From Manduca sexta (taxonomy: Eukaryota; Arthropoda; Insecta; Lepidoptera; Sphingidae), in assembly GCF_014839805.1 (NCBI RefSeq), contig NC_051139.1, positions 2,294,001 to 2,358,000 on the forward strand: DNA of 64,000 nucleotides, given 5' to 3'. This document shows positions 26,916-40,628 of this stretch, piece after piece. Each line of letters starts with the position of its first letter. Position 1 is the first letter of the stretch. The translations under genes were made by a program, and so were the position numbers. The notes under the pieces are model-generated. The model saw nothing but the letters and a program-made list of their open reading frames with translations, was not told the origin of the DNA and did not search any database.

Positions 26916-29399
26916 ACATCCGTCTAGACTCTACTGTAAACGAATTCAATTTCGAATGATAATTGCTTTATCTAATCTAACTGATACGTTGCGTAACTCG
27001 TTATCTTCACGTTCTAATTATGAATTACTATCAAGGACTTTGCAATTTTTGTTATCGATGTAACATTTTATTATCAAATTGCGGTGTGTTAATCCTAAGG
27101 ACGTGGATAGAATGCGCTATCGTATATTTAGAATATTTTTGGGATGCTTGTTACTTTTGAAGTCACTTATTTAAAGCTTGCATTAAATGAGTTATTAAAA
27201 AAAAAGTATTTACTTAATGGTAAAGATTAGGCAGTTTAAAATGATTGTTCTTACGATATTCCGAACAATATTTCTCGACAAATAAAATATTTAAAATTAG
27301 AATTACGTAAAAATATTGTATTTTTTAATTTAAGGTTTTTATTTATTTATTATGGGTCTGGAAACAAGTCCATTGAGCTTTGATTAAAGTAATTGCGAGG
27401 TATTGTCATTCTAAAACGTTTTTTGTGTGAACATAGTTATTAGACCTTGACGAAGGACATATAAATAGTTTGTAATTATTTGACACTAGATCACCTTCGA
27501 GTGCGAATGAAATAATTTTATGGCCTATTAATTAAATGTTTAATAGAATTGCAGTTGGTATAATTTTGTCAGGCAATAACGTTACTCAATATAAATTAAG
27601 GCTACATTACGTATATAATATGAAGGCCGCGGTACAATTAAATGCTGGTATAAACAAACTGACATGCTTGTTAACGAGGCATACGCTGAAAAGGCAATTT
27701 ACATATTAGTAATTTATAGATGTTAATTCTAATAACCACGATAAAAAAACATAATAATGAATACATCTAAGAGATGTCATCAATCAGGCAACTGCAACGC
27801 ATATTGGTTTAACAATTTAGGCTATCAAATACAAATGAATTCCGTGCGATGTTTTTCCCTTTCAAAGTTCATAGGCCACTGCTATGGCGAACAAATGCGA
27901 ATGATTTCCGAGCGATTTTTTCCGACTCTACTTCATAGGCCGGCGCTGTGTCTTATGGCGAATCTTGTTGCAAGCAAATTTTAGATGGGTGACCAGTAAC
28001 CTGTCGTGGTTACAACATTACTCTGTGCAGAATACTTAATGACAATTGTCGCTTGGTCGTACATCATGGTTACTGGTTAGGGATTGCGATCTACCAGTTA
28101 AATTTATTTTGGGACAGGTGTAACTTGTTATAGATTGGCCTAATTTCTTGAGGAATTTCGAGGTGGTCGTAATAGAATTTATATGGTAGACTCTGTGCAA
28201 TATTATCCTTGACCAGCATGACTGGGTTGGTGCCATTGTCTAACAAAAACCGGCATGATGTATACGAGATTTGTAGCCAATGAAAACTAACTTATATGAT
28301 ATTTTATGACCTGTTTACATTTCATATAAATGGAAATATATAGTATATTTTGGGTTTAAAGTAAAAATTTTAAAATTAAATTATTTCTTTTCACCATTTG
28401 TAGATGTACTTACTTTATTTGTCTCTGCACCATGCTAAGTTTTGCTGGTAGAGAGTACCTTTGGCACTAAGTCCGCCTATATACTTTTTATATAGAAAGT
28501 GTTAAGATAAATATTATGAAATTCTAAATAATATAATTGCAGCAATGTTTCAGTTTATGAGATTAAAATCTTTGCGTTTAGACTCATCTCCTATATCTCA
28601 GTTAATTCTACACATGTTATATTCTTTCAATGTTTACTCTTATACCTAGTACTTGCAAAAAACCCTATGTAGCGACAATTTCCATCTAATTCTAGGCTAC
28701 ACCTGCGTCACCCCAACACCTGACTCATATACCACGCTACACTTTTCGATCAGATAGCATTGTTGGTAGTCTCAATTTCATATCTGTTCATCGGACGGTA
28801 ATGGCCGCTTGCGTAATAGCAATATAATGCCAGTTTTGGCGGCCATGAATTGCGTACCCAATTATGTACCGGTATTGCATTCGGTATTTGAATATAGCTA
28901 TTAAAGATGACATATCTGTATTTGAATTTAGAAAAATATAAATTCAAAAATGGAATAATTACACATATTTAAAAAAGAAACGAATTCGAGATGGTGAAGG
29001 ATAAACGGCTATAACATTTTATGATACTGCTAAGATTATTCGAATAGTAATTTCGTACTTTTTACCCTTTAAATGACATTGCACTTCTGGCGAATCTTTA
29101 ATGGTTCTTGCGTGATGTGATACGAGTAATCAAGTATTATCAGTTTAAATAAGTTTATATTATTAAAAAATGCAAATGTTTATATACCATACATACCTGT
29201 ATTGTTTTTTGTTAATTCAACAGGTATATTTATATATGAATTAATCTATATTGTGATACCATTATGATATACTTGGATAATATCTTTGATATATTTTATG
29301 TTAGGATTTCTTTTATCTAAAATTGCGCGGGTCATTGCATACACAATTCATTTCATTGTATTTTTTTTTGGAAAAAACTTATAGAATTATAATTTTTTT

Positions 29400-29545
29400 A
29401 TTCATGCTTCCGGTTCTGCCCATTTTCCCCTATTCCGGGATAAACAGTAGCCTATACTAAAATAATTTACAAAATCCGTTAAGTAGTTGCAGTTTATGCA
29501 TTATAAACATATAAGTGAGTTATAAGTTTCAACAGGTTTTTTTTT
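29400..29545 (-). mobile_element. Eroded Helitron-type fragment
   Basis: It contains CTATTCCGGGATAAACAGTAGCCTATA followed by an ACAAAATCCGTTAAGTAGTTGCAG-like block, which matches the interior of the Helitron family in the same orientation as 37566-39055. Neither terminus is preserved. Confidence 0.5.
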
Positions 29546-32500
29546 CAATAGTTTAAAAATTGTAACCCCTTAAGAACTAGACGTTAATATACAAACAGCT
29601 CACGAAAATGATGTCACAGCCACGGTATCGTTCAAACACCTTACTTGGGTAAATGGTTTCAAAAGGCGAGTGTTTTTCGAAATACCACCGAGTATGTGTC
29701 ACGTTTCAACGATAAAGTAAAAACAATGAAAGTAATGCATTACAATAAAAGCATGTTTAAAACGTAATAGACTTGATAGGTAACATCTTTCAACAAAAGA
29801 CAGAGTATGAAGCGCGTGGAACGGAATGTGTCGATAGAAACTAATTGCTATTAAAGTACGTAATTGAAGCACACGTATTGTATTAAATAGAAAGTTCAAT
29901 AAAAATAGTAAAATCACTTAACAAGTGAAAGGAGCGTAAGACGCTAGATCTCACATGGTTTGATTGCTGTAAAACACTTCTTTATGCTTCTAGAATGTAT
30001 GTTGAGGGAATATCACCCCTCACACTAGTAACTAAGGTTTAAAATGTGTTTAATTTTAATTAACGCTTGGAAAAGCTTTATAGCTGGTGTCATAAACTGT
30101 GATATAAGATGCCGATTACGAGGGTTTGTTGAATAATGACACGCCACTTACGCAGAGAGGGAAATTAATGATAGTTGTTACCTTCAAATGATTTGCGATA
30201 TCGAAACTAAGCATTCATAACTCGCTGTGTAATGTACAAATACTGTCTAATGTATGACATAACCAGCTGATACATGTCCTATGGGCCCAGGTGTTTCCTA
30301 AGATTACGTGAGGTAGGTCCGACTTTTAGGTGCTAAGTCATTGCGAGAATGTATATCAGGTGTGTCTTTTGTAAATAATGGCAGAATCTAGGGTTTTTAT
30401 ATGAGTGAATAGTGAGACGGACCGGCTGCTCTTTTGAAGGTAACGGAACTGTAGTAGGAATTAAATCGTATTTTTGTATTACTTCTGGTACTTAGTTCTG
30501 TGTGACAATTTATTGTCATAATTTTGAGAAATAAGATATTGATTATTGTGCGCTTATCTCATCTTAATTTTTAGGTTATTCCTCAAATATTATGATAATA
30601 AACGACGACCAAATTAAGAAAGAATTTTGAAATACATCTTCAATGGATCTTATGGAAATATCTTTGGAAATTCCATCAACAATGTTACAAAAAATAAAGA
30701 GAAAATTTTCTAGTTCCCGTTTTTAAAAGTAATTTGCATTAAAATAGGCAGTTAGCGGTAACCTTGAGCCGTTCTCTAGCTGATTATTTCACTGTCATAA
30801 AACATTGATCTTGCTCCAGATTTGGAGCTCGATTAATATCGAATGTCGTGTGGTCAATAAATTTAATAACGCTATTATTTATAATCTAGGCAGGTTTAGA
30901 ATGGAGGGAATGGTGTGGGTTGGTCGAATTATTGGCTCGTGGGGCGTTTAAAGCGTATAATTTAATTTATTGTCATGAGTTTTCTGGCTTAGGCAATGAT
31001 GTAATTGTAATAAGATAATTGCATAATATGGTTTCAATAATTGCAAGCTACATTAAATGATGGAGGATGGTGGAGGATCTCATTCTTCTTCTTCTTTGCT
31101 AGTTCCCTCAATATCAGTGTAGGCCTTCTTTAAAATCTTCCATTCATTGCGGCATTGAGCTCTTTATCCAGTTTGATCTTCTTCGAGTTGTTTTTCTAGC
31201 ACATTTGTGGTCTTCTTTGCGGGCGCTTCCACTCAAGGCGGTCTCATATTACTTCATCTTCCCCTAATTATGTCATTTGCAGGTATATCAAAATTGGTAT
31301 GGCTTATAAATAAACCTATATGTTGCGTTATATTGCCATGCTTCTAATTGTGTTTTTCTTAATTATAAATTAGGGGTTAAGGGATAAAAAGAAGAGGAAT
31401 GCAATTAAGTATTCGAACAAACAGAAGTTATTTTTTTTATTATTTTGTATGCCCTAGCAACAGCAAATTCATTTCAAGCTAAGAATGATCTAATCCGCGT
31501 CATATTTTTAGTTTTTTAAGTAGTCTGATATACTTGGCTAATATGGAATAACGAGATATAAAATCCCACACAAATTATTAGGAATATGGCAGAGTAGCTT
31601 TTGCTTCATACTTTGGTAAATTAATCGATAGGTGTCCAGGAACCAATGATAACGTAGCTTCTTGTTAATATATTTTCAGAATTCAATAGTCTAAGAGATG
31701 TTTTACATACAAATTCCGCTATTATTTCAGCTCTACATTTTTTAATTTTCTTTATACAATCGTCAATATTCTACAGAGTTTGTATAATACAGAACGTACA
31801 ACAAAATTAGCAACGCGTCAAAAATGTCCTCTAAAATGATCAACAAAACGAATTGTGACTATAACCGATTGTATTGTTAATGTTATTTTTCAATTTCTCC
31901 AACACAATGTCTTGGTTAAGGTTTTTTGTCTTGTTTAGACGTATTTTTTGCGCGAAACGGTATTGGTTAACTTTACGGTACTGGTAATTTGAAATCGAAT
32001 TCTATTTTATATTTATTACGTGTGGTTTATTGGCAAAAAAATCATATTTTAGAAATTGAGTCAGTGAACTCTAAAAATCTAGATGGAGTCTGACTGCGTA
32101 TAAACTAGCAAGCTCTCACAGCAATATATTGCGCAAGAACTTTTAGATTCGTTTACACTAGCGACAATATATCAAAAATTTTATACATAAGACCTGTGAT
32201 AAATCCAGACAAGTGTGCAAAATTAAAAAATTGCAGAAGTCAGATATCTGTGACTGTTTATATGGTAAAATTCTCTTGTGTAAGATAACTTCTAGAAGTG
32301 TTCATGCCTATCTAGATCCCACTAAATGAGAATTACTAAAACATTTTATGAGTTTAAACACCAATTATTTGGAGTTTCATTCTAGCAGGACCAACTAACA
32401 AAGGTTAAAAAAATAGCCAAAAATAATTCCACAGCCTAAAGAATTAGTAATTTCCATAAACGATCTCTTGAATATTAAGATACGTGACATCATTTCAAAT

Positions 32501-35349
32501 CTGAGAGCCGTGTTAATGCTGTTTGTAGATAGATGCCTAGATCAAACATGTACTAGTTCCGCGTGGTGATGTGTTCACCGGTCAGTACAATGTGATGACA
32601 AAGATGTCTGATGTCAGAATGCAGGAAGCTCGCTTAATACTAATGAGATGGCGTGAATTGGTTTTAAATTGCCATGGTTTTAATGGACGAAGGCAGCAAA
32701 TTAATCATCTACTGCTAGAAATAAATCATTGCTTGACTAGAATTTGATGTCAAGCAGGTATTCTAAAAGCTGCACTAAATCTACTACATAATGAAAAGAT
32801 CTGATAAGTCTACACGATAAAGAGGAATAATGAATATCAAGTTACGTCGAATCAACGAATTAAATTGAAGATAATATAATAATAACATTTTTTTACGCTC
32901 CAAAACATTTTTGACTTTTTTTATACTGGTATTATTTAGTACTTATTTATATCCTAAATATATTAATTCCTGTTTTTTCTCTTAAGCCAAGGTCGGATCT
33001 AATTAATGCCGAAGAATTCATTGTAATTATGCACAGAGATTAAAGTCAACTTGACAAACAGACAGACATATTAATGGAACTTCCTTGTAAATCCAAGGTA
33101 CAATGGGTGTCGCTTCCTAGAAGTGAATTATGCCTCAGTGGTGGTGATCACTGCGATTGGAATACATAACGATCCTTAATTAGCATCTAATTACCCGCCA
33201 AGATAGTGTACGTGAGCATCCGTGGCATCCCTACTTCATGACGTAAACATTAAAGATGTTATTACGGCCTTTTTAGGATAGCGCAAGAGGCTATGATGTG
33301 TGTGTTTTCAGATTCCCAGTTTGGAATTTTTAAAGACCATTATTTTCTAGATATTCTTAATGTGGCTGATGAGGTTGCCGGTTAGACAATTTAGCATTGT
33401 AGTTTTGAATAATCTTGGTGAATTGTATATATAAGTTCTTGTGATGATTCCGCCTATCCCTTTGCCAATAAACTCGAAACCAATTTGATGATCATTTAAA
33501 GCATTTATAGAATAAATCATAAACTAGCTTTAAAAAAATCTTCCATAAATAGAAAAACCATAGAAAAAAGCCAATACCGCTTCCTATTTTAGTTCCTCTG
33601 TTAAGCATTACTGCAAATAAGAACATGTGACTCCACAAAGAAACATCTTTATCCCTTGACACAAGACCAACCTTGGAGACACTTTGGAACCTTCGTCCAC
33701 ACAGAGCCCAGGGCCACCAGATAAACTGGTGACATCATTTTAATTGTTATTAAGGCCATCGTAATGTAACGAGCAAGGTTCAAGGAACTAATGAATCTTT
33801 TTGACCATAAACGAGCTAACAAGGATGACGGTAGATTTAAAACTGTGATGCTTTGTTATAAATATTTAAATTTGTTTTGTTTTATAACAGCATTACGTTA
33901 GCAAGCCTTTCAGAGTTTATAAAATATATTGGATTTCAAGAGACAATACAAAATTGAATTTTATGGAGTATTTGCAAAGGCTTCATATACATATCCAAAG
34001 GATTAGCAAAGAAATAATGCAGAAGCCATGTTATCTATTGTAAGAGGATGCCCTATCAATACAGCAAGGGCATAATGTAACTTATCCATTCCTGCATACA
34101 ATGTTACTATATAACACAAAGTTTTCTCTTCACACCAAATTTTGATGCGCTCAATTTAATTAATTTTAAAATGATGTAAGTCCACAAATTTTAAGTTCCA
34201 TAACGGCTTATAACCAAAATGTCATTAGTCACGTCCTGGGCGTGCGCCCCAATTCTGCCACATTAATACATTGTCCAAATTCGACTGGCTCAGTACGGAC
34301 GCCTCCACAAACCATTTTTGCGTAGGATGTATTTTTAGCAAAACCAACTTCACTTACCATTCCGAAAGTCCTTATACAAAGAATGGTCTAAGTACGTCAC
34401 TTTTCCCAACAGCATCAGTAACCTTGTAATTCTCTTTGTCATAATGGCTTTGATTAACAGTAGTTACATTTAGCCTAGTTTTTTGTAACAATTTAACGAT
34501 CTCAATTTATTCAGAGGTGTGTGCTAATTTGTGTAATTAATTCTATCGTGGGTGTCTGTTCCGTTTTGATGGACATTATTGGTGTAAAGATACTGCTGTT
34601 AGCAATAATATATCACTTGTTTATTTTTTGTTTTAGATGTTTTAAGTAGGTTAGTAATCTCGATTTTATTTCTTATCTGTCACGTGGTGTACCTACTTAT
34701 GGCGCCGTCGAAAAAATGTAATGTATTTTTATTGAACTCATAACAAAAAGTTGTGTTTCCTCGCATTACAAAGATGAGTCTTAATAAAAATTCAACAAAA
34801 AGTAACACCATTTATCAAAGTTTTCTGGAACAAGAAAAAAGTGACACATTTTTATGTAGAAAGCACTTTATACTACTTATTGCATGAAATTTCTATTTTC
34901 GGCATAGTGACAAGTTCAATTTCTGCAATATTTTGTGAGATCTGAACATTAAGGCCTTAACGTTTCGTGTTAGCCTGATGTGTTCTACGTACAAATCATT
35001 GGTATAAAAATAGTAACTGCTTACATACGGTTAGTTGATAAGAGAATGCATTAATTAGCTCGTGTGTTATACTTTCTCAATTCATGATCGTATTATAGAT
35101 GTTATGCCTTGAAACATCAAGAAATTACACTAATCATTTTCGGAAAATCCTTACTACATAACGGCTCAGAACATTGTAGCGCCTATTCTCGGAAATGATT
35201 TGAATAATCAGCTATTATGTATTGTTGTCATTTGCGTCGTACTGATAATGTATTTGCTTTGTTTACATTATCATTTCGCTTATCGTATACTTCGATAGCT
35301 TTGTGAACCAAATTGGGGTCCTACTTTGGTTTGTGTAGTATTGTTTTTA

Positions 35350-35412
35350 TTGGATGCAGGCCGCTTCTAATAGGTTGGTCTGTAAATCTTTAGAGGCCCT
35401 ACATTCAACAGT
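35350..35412 (+). mobile_element. RTE-like LINE tail, frameshifted
   Basis: GGATGCAGG...TGGTCTGTAAATCTTTAGAGGCC...CAACAGTGGACTTC is the same tail as at 13847-13927. The encoded KSLEA and the QQWTS-type end lie in different frames, so the copy is decayed. It abuts the repeat fragment at 35420-35490. Confidence 0.55.
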
Positions 35413-35419
35413 GGACTTC

Positions 35420-35490
35420 ATATTTTTTTTTATCCAGGCCCAACAAAGTGACCATCCTGCACCTAATGGTAAGTGGAGCGGTTCATATGA
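35420..35490 (+). repeat. Fragment of the dispersed TGCACCTAATGGTAAGTGGAG family
   Basis: It shares the head of the element at 42038-42276: a T-rich start, AACAAAGTGACCATCCTGCACC and TAATGGTAAGTGGAG. It ends after about 70 bp. Confidence 0.6.
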
Positions 35491-36258
35491 CCGATGATAA
35501 CGATAATTATCTTTTTTAGTCTCCTATTATTATTAAGGAATTGTTTATTCCTTCATTCTTTCCTTCCTTTAATTATCAAAAAAAATCTCGTGTTTGTTGC
35601 CAATAAAGAGGTTTATGTTTAATGTACTTACGACTGACCAGGCGTAGGCGTTGACTAAAAGATTATTTTGTTTGTCCTTGCACTTCAAACTTTTCTAACC
35701 TTTCTAGATATAAACATTACCAACATACACAGTCTCCTAGTTGTCTAACACTGACTTTTACCTAATATATGGTTTCTATTGACAATTTATTTGATTAACG
35801 AGCGACGGCCGCTTCCAGTTAATAATGTCGTGTCGTTTGTAATTTCCTGCGCAGGACTGTGTTTAGAAGACCCTGCGGATACATCCTCGGGTGTAATTGA
35901 CTGTCATTTCTACTAGTAATTACGTTATGCCTGTTTTTTTATTATGTGATGAAGGTTGTCTTGTCGGGCACGTGGCATCATGGCTTGGTTGTCAGAAGGC
36001 TTTTTGGCTTGCATACATTATCCTCATGTTTTTAACAAGACTAAATAGCCTAAAATAAATTGTGTTGATATAAGGGCTCCGATTCAAATCAAAGGGTAGA
36101 AACGAGCATTTGCATTCGAAATTTGAAAATATTTGCGAGAGGGTGACGTACGTAATAATATACAAAAAACAATTTTTTTTATAAACATTATACATGTTTA
36201 TCTATTCAAATAGGGCTTTTATTCGTATCTGAATATGACGTGGCTATGCATTATACAA

Positions 36259-36325
36259 AGTACTAAATAATATTTAAAATGATGAGTAAGTACTAAACAA
36301 AATAATATTTAAAATGATAAGTAAG
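36259..36325. repeat. Two-copy tandem repeat, about 35 bp
   Basis: AGTACTAAATAATATTTAAAATGATGAGTA is repeated as AGTACTAAACAAAATAATATTTAAAATGATAAGTA, differing by a small insertion and single changes. It looks like a local replication-slippage product. Confidence 0.7.
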
Positions 36326-36774
36326 ATGTTTACAAATTAAATATTAGCTTTTCAAATATTATTGAGAATGGTAATTAACTTGAAGTAAATAACATTAAGG
36401 TTAATTGTCAATATACAGCAACGATGAAGATGTTTTATCACGTAGAGATGATTCACTTATATTAAAAGAATATTCCAGAACTACATAGTATCCATTAGCA
36501 ACATCTCAATATCGACATTTAGAAGTTTATTGTTAATTAATAAGTATTATTTATTAATTAGTATTTATTAATGTAATTTCTTGACTGTGGTGCCGCGCAA
36601 TATTATTATCAGTCAACAATATTGCGTATTAGCATTCGTGAAAATGAAATAATAAACTGTACGGAATAAAATAATTGTTACTTGTAGGTTTCAATTTAAT
36701 TTTACATTGTAATTCTGGACTATATTTTTCAATAATAAAATACTATTATAGTACAAAATACAGTAAAACCGTAG

Positions 36775-36799
36775 TATCGATAATACTTTTTTATCGATA
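36775..36799. promoter_or_regulatory. Two DRE-type octamers TATCGATA
   Basis: TATCGATA occurs at 36775-36782 and 36792-36799, with starts 17 bp apart. The motif is the Drosophila DREF/BEAF target. Here it sits at the end of a suspected DNA transposon, so it may simply be part of that element. Confidence 0.4.
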
Positions 36800-37565
36800 G
36801 AATCAGCAATAAGGTTTAATTGGCAACATATTTTGTGCTGCCACAGCTCTCAAACTATTTTATAAACTCGAGTATGGCTCTATTTGCTATCCATCCATCT
36901 TCAGCGGTGTAAGAAGTTCATAATTTTTTGAGTTTCTCCTTCGTTTTGTTTTTCATTACCAAATCTAAACATCTCATATTTAGCGCAATTCAGCGGCATG
37001 CATGAAGTAAGTATTCAAACTATGATTTCGTTGTGCTGGTCGTATAAGGCCTTTTTTTAGTCTTTATTTATTTCAGTTTTTTTATCCAGCCAGGATATGC
37101 CAACCTTAAATATTCGTATAAGGCCCTCCTTCGTCAAAAAAAAAACAAAGCCTACACTGCAAATGTTTACAATATCAGCTTCGCGGTCTTAGATGACATA
37201 CAAATGGACACTTTCTCGTGGGAGCGACCGACGCTACCATTGTTCGTGGCTATAATGCCAACATTGTGTTACTTTCTTCGGTTTTCAATGGCAAATATTA
37301 TGATAATATTGTTTTGTTATCGTTTGATTAGGCTTTCATTATGAGACAATTGCGGTTCGGGTTTTGCTTTCTGTTTTGCGGTTGTGTTCGTATTGATAGT
37401 TCCCATGATCAATAGTTTTGAATGGGATATGAATGTTATACATTAAAAATCGTTTATAGCGACATCGAAGGGATCATCGAATCTGGACGCTATATCCGAT
37501 AGTCGTTAAAAACGATACGCATTTTATATGCATTTATTTAAAGAGACCTTACTATTTATTCGTTA

Positions 37566-38322
37566 CTAGCTTTTGCCCGCGGCTCCGCCCGCGTTATAAA
37601 GTTTTTCAGGCTAAAGTTTTACGTTATAAAAGTAGTAGTTTCCCGGGAGCCTATGTTCTTCCCGGGGTCTCAAACTGTCTCCGTACCAATTTTCATCTTA
37701 ATACGTTGGGTAGTTTTTGAGTTTAACACGTTCAGGCAGACAGATGCAGCGGGGGACTTTGTTTTATAATATACTTTTTAGAACTTTTTAAGAGGAACAA
37801 TCCCGTCTTACTTCCTTGTTGCATAACTTTAACCGTTTACGCAGCGCACGCAACGGAAGCTCTCAAAACTAATAAATTGTCCCCGTTTTTTCAACATGTT
37901 TCATTACTGCTCCGCTCCTATTGGTTATAGCGTGATGATATATAGCCTATAGCACTCCACAAATAAAGGGTTATCCAACACAAAACGATTTTTTCAGTTC
38001 AAACTGGTAGTTCCTGAGATAAGCCATTACTGCTCCGCTCCTATTGGTCATAGCGTGATAATATTTAACTTAGAGCACTCCACAAAAGAGGGCTATTCAA
38101 CACAAAAAAAAAAAATTCAGTTTGAATCGGTAGTTCCTGAGATAAGCCATTACTGCTCCGCTCCTATTGGGTATAGCGTGATGATATATAGCCTATAGCA
38201 CTCCACGAACAAAGGGCTATCCAACGCGAAAAGATTTTTTCAGTTTGGACCGGTAGTTCCTGAGATTAGCGCGTTCAAACAAACAAACAAACAAACTCTT
38301 CAGCTTTATATAATAGTATAGA
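37566..38322 (-). mobile_element. Helitron copy 1 of a tandem pair, 757 bp
   Basis: Read on the minus strand it begins TCTATACTATTATATAAAGC at 38322 and ends with the hairpin CGCGGGCGGAGCCGCG, GGCAAAAG and CTAG at 37566. The flanking bases give A before and T after, which is the Helitron signature. The interior carries a (CAAA)n tract and three 123-bp direct repeats (37902-38270). No Rep/helicase coding remains, so it is non-autonomous. Confidence 0.8.
37902..38270. repeat. Three 123-bp tandem units inside Helitron copy 1
   Basis: Units start with CATTACTGCTCCGCTCC at 37902, 38025 and 38148 and end at 38270, each exactly 123 bp and differing only by substitutions. Each contains a ...TAGCGTGATGATAT... 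block and ends GGTAGTTCCTGAGATAAGC or similar. Confidence 0.9.
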
Positions 38323-39055
38323 TTTTGCCCGCGGCTCCGCCCGCGTAATAAAGTTTTTCAGGCTAAAGTTTTCCGTTATAAAAGTAGTAGTTTCCCGGGA
38401 GCCTCTCAAACTGTCTCCATACCAAATTTCATCTTAATACGTTGGGTAGTTTTTGAGTTTAACACGTTCAGGCAGACAGATGCAGCGGGGGACTTTTGTT
38501 TTATAATATATTTTTTAGAACTTTTTAAGAGGAATAATCCCGTCATACATCATTGTTGCATAACTTTAACCGTTTACGCAGCGCACGCAACGGAAGCTCT
38601 CAAAACTAATAATTTTTCCCCGTTTTTGCAACATGTTTCATTACTGCTCCGCTCCGATTGGTCATAGTGTGATGATATATAGCCTATAGCACTACACTAA
38701 TAAAGAGCTATCCAACACAAAAAGATTTTTTCAATTCGAACCGGTAGTTCCTGAGATTAGTCATTACTGCTCCGCTCCTATTGGTCATAGCGTGATGATA
38801 TATAGCCTATAGCACTCCACGAACAAAGGGCTATCCAACACAAAAATATTTTTTCAGTTTGGACCGGTAGTTCCTGAGATTAGCCATTACTGCTGCGCTC
38901 CTATTGGGTATAGCGTGATGATATATAGCCTATAGCACTCCACGAACAAAGGGCTATCCAACACAAAAAGAATTTTTCAATTTGGACTGGTAGTTCCTGA
39001 GATTAGCGCGTTCAAACAAACAAACAAACTCTTCAGCTTTATATAATAGTATAGA
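38323..39055 (-). mobile_element. Helitron copy 2, fused head-to-tail to copy 1
   Basis: Its 5' TC (minus strand) is at 39055, preceded by host A (T at 39056 on +). Its 3' end stops in the run ...GCGGGCAAAA without the last GCTAG and is followed at once by the TCTATAC start of copy 1. It lacks an internal stretch present in copy 1 (the TATGTTCTTCCCGGGGT part near 37653). It also has three 123-bp units (38639-39007). The junction suggests read-through past the 3' terminator during rolling-circle transposition. Confidence 0.75.
38639..39007. repeat. Three 123-bp tandem units inside Helitron copy 2
   Basis: Units start at 38639, 38762 and 38885 and end at 39007, again exactly 123 bp each. The same number and length as in copy 1 show that the array was tripled before the two Helitrons were joined. 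Confidence 0.9.
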
Positions 39056-39202
39056 TAACCGATACGTCGCTATAACCGGAGTCATTATAACCGGTCTTTA
39101 CTGTATATATTTTTTTATTATGATCTATGTGTAAGATGTAACTGATTGTAGCAGAAAACGTAGGGAAAATGACTTAAATATTCAATGTTAAAAATACTAT
39201 GT

Positions 39203-39252
39203 ATTTTTTTTATTCACGACAAAGTGACCCTACTACACCTGATGATATGTGC
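39203..39252 (+). repeat. Short fragment of the dispersed repeat family
   Basis: TTTTTTTATTCACGACAAAGTGACC followed by CTACTACACCTGATGATATG resembles the head of the 42038-42276 element and the 35420-35490 fragment. It is heavily truncated. Confidence 0.45.
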
Positions 39253-40628
39253 AGTGTGTGAGGGTGTCAGAAGCGCACAAATGGCTTGTTTTAGAAAATA
39301 TATTTATTCCTGGTCCATTGTTATATTCTTATGAAATGAAAATTATTGATAACATAGCTAGTTAAATAGCCCTTAAGGCAAATCAGTACAATAAACGAAA
39401 ATAATACATCAACTTTTTGCCATGCCATAGTATTGTAAACACACTATACGCACATATTATGTAATTTAAAATCCCGGAACGAATTTAAGGTAAAAAAAAT
39501 ATTGACAAAGAGAACATGCAAAGCATGCGATAATATTAAAAAAAATAATTCCTAGTCATCAATGCGTGAGTAAAAGTTCTTAACGCACCAACAAGAACAA
39601 TAACCATTCCCACGTATAATTAGCATTTTTATACACTCTGCCTACCCCGCGGAAGGGAACCTGCTCCCACGCTCCTGGGAATCAGAGTTCACTCGAGGGT
39701 CAAGAGGGTAAAGGAACTTGATAGAGTCAATAAATTGAGTCCTGATCGAATAAGATCATTGGCGTGATTCGATATCAGATGAGGTGTATACTGTATAAGT
39801 AAGTTGATGGAAGGAATACAATATGGTAAATAGAATGAAATCAGATGAAATTCAAAATTTTGAAATACCAAGCACTGCGTTATGTACCTAAACGTAACAT
39901 GTTAAGTTTGAAAATGCCCTGTAGTTGGCAACGTCCTTAAAATACAATGTATGCATGCTGCTTCTAGATGACCGTAGGCTTAGTTCTTAGACTTAAACTT
40001 ATAGCCGTTTTCAATAAATGATCCCAATCTCAATCTTCAATCTGATTCCAAGACTGAACCAATCAAAATAACTCATTTGTAAGCATGTCAAAAATACTTT
40101 GTTCTGATTGGTCCATATTTGAGATAGATCGATTTCCTATTCGTTGGTCTTCCTTCTGATCATTATTTATTTATAGAAATTACTATACCTAATACTATGT
40201 CTACATTATTTTGATCATATGCGTACGCCACTTGTATTTAAATGCGAAGCGTTGGTATGTACGGATGTTTGTGTGCGTTCAGCAGCGCGCAGCATTTGAG
40301 ACATGTGTAAAGCTGGTAAATAATAACCTATTGCTACCGACGGCTTCTTATGGATGGTTGTGTGTGTGCGCGTGTTTAAAGTATTATAGTTTCAGTTTCA
40401 TGATGAGACATATGTAAGGAGTTTTTAAGTATTTGAGTGCATTGGGAAGTAGGTACACAGTATTTAATATTGACAAATATTTCGACTTTGTTATAGTGTC
40501 ATTTTGACATTGCGTTAAACAGAACTACTTAAGGAGACCTCTTTATTTCTTTTATCTTTTGTTATTCCACGTTTTTAAGTAGTACATTATAACTTCATGG
40601 CTCTTAATAGTGTTAGGCGAACACAGAT

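Larger units (their letters stand above)
36759..39105. mobile_element. Possible pogo/Tc1-type element remnant hosting nested Helitrons
   Basis: TACAGTAAAACC at 36759-36770 faces GGTCTTTACTGTA at 39093-39105, giving terminal-inverted-repeat-like ends beginning TACAGTAAA. Sequence next to both ends, and at 37450-37530, is rich in ATAACCG, TATCGATA and ATATCCGATA motifs typical of pogo-like elements with CAGTA ends. The tandem Helitron insertion 37566-39055 occupies much of the interior. No transposase ORF remains. The TIRs are short and imperfect, so this is tentative. Confidence 0.35.

Noticed and set aside
37902..39007. Regularly spaced repeats that could suggest a CRISPR-like array
   Set aside because: Units are contiguous 123-bp tandem repeats with no unique spacers, inside Helitrons in a eukaryotic genome.
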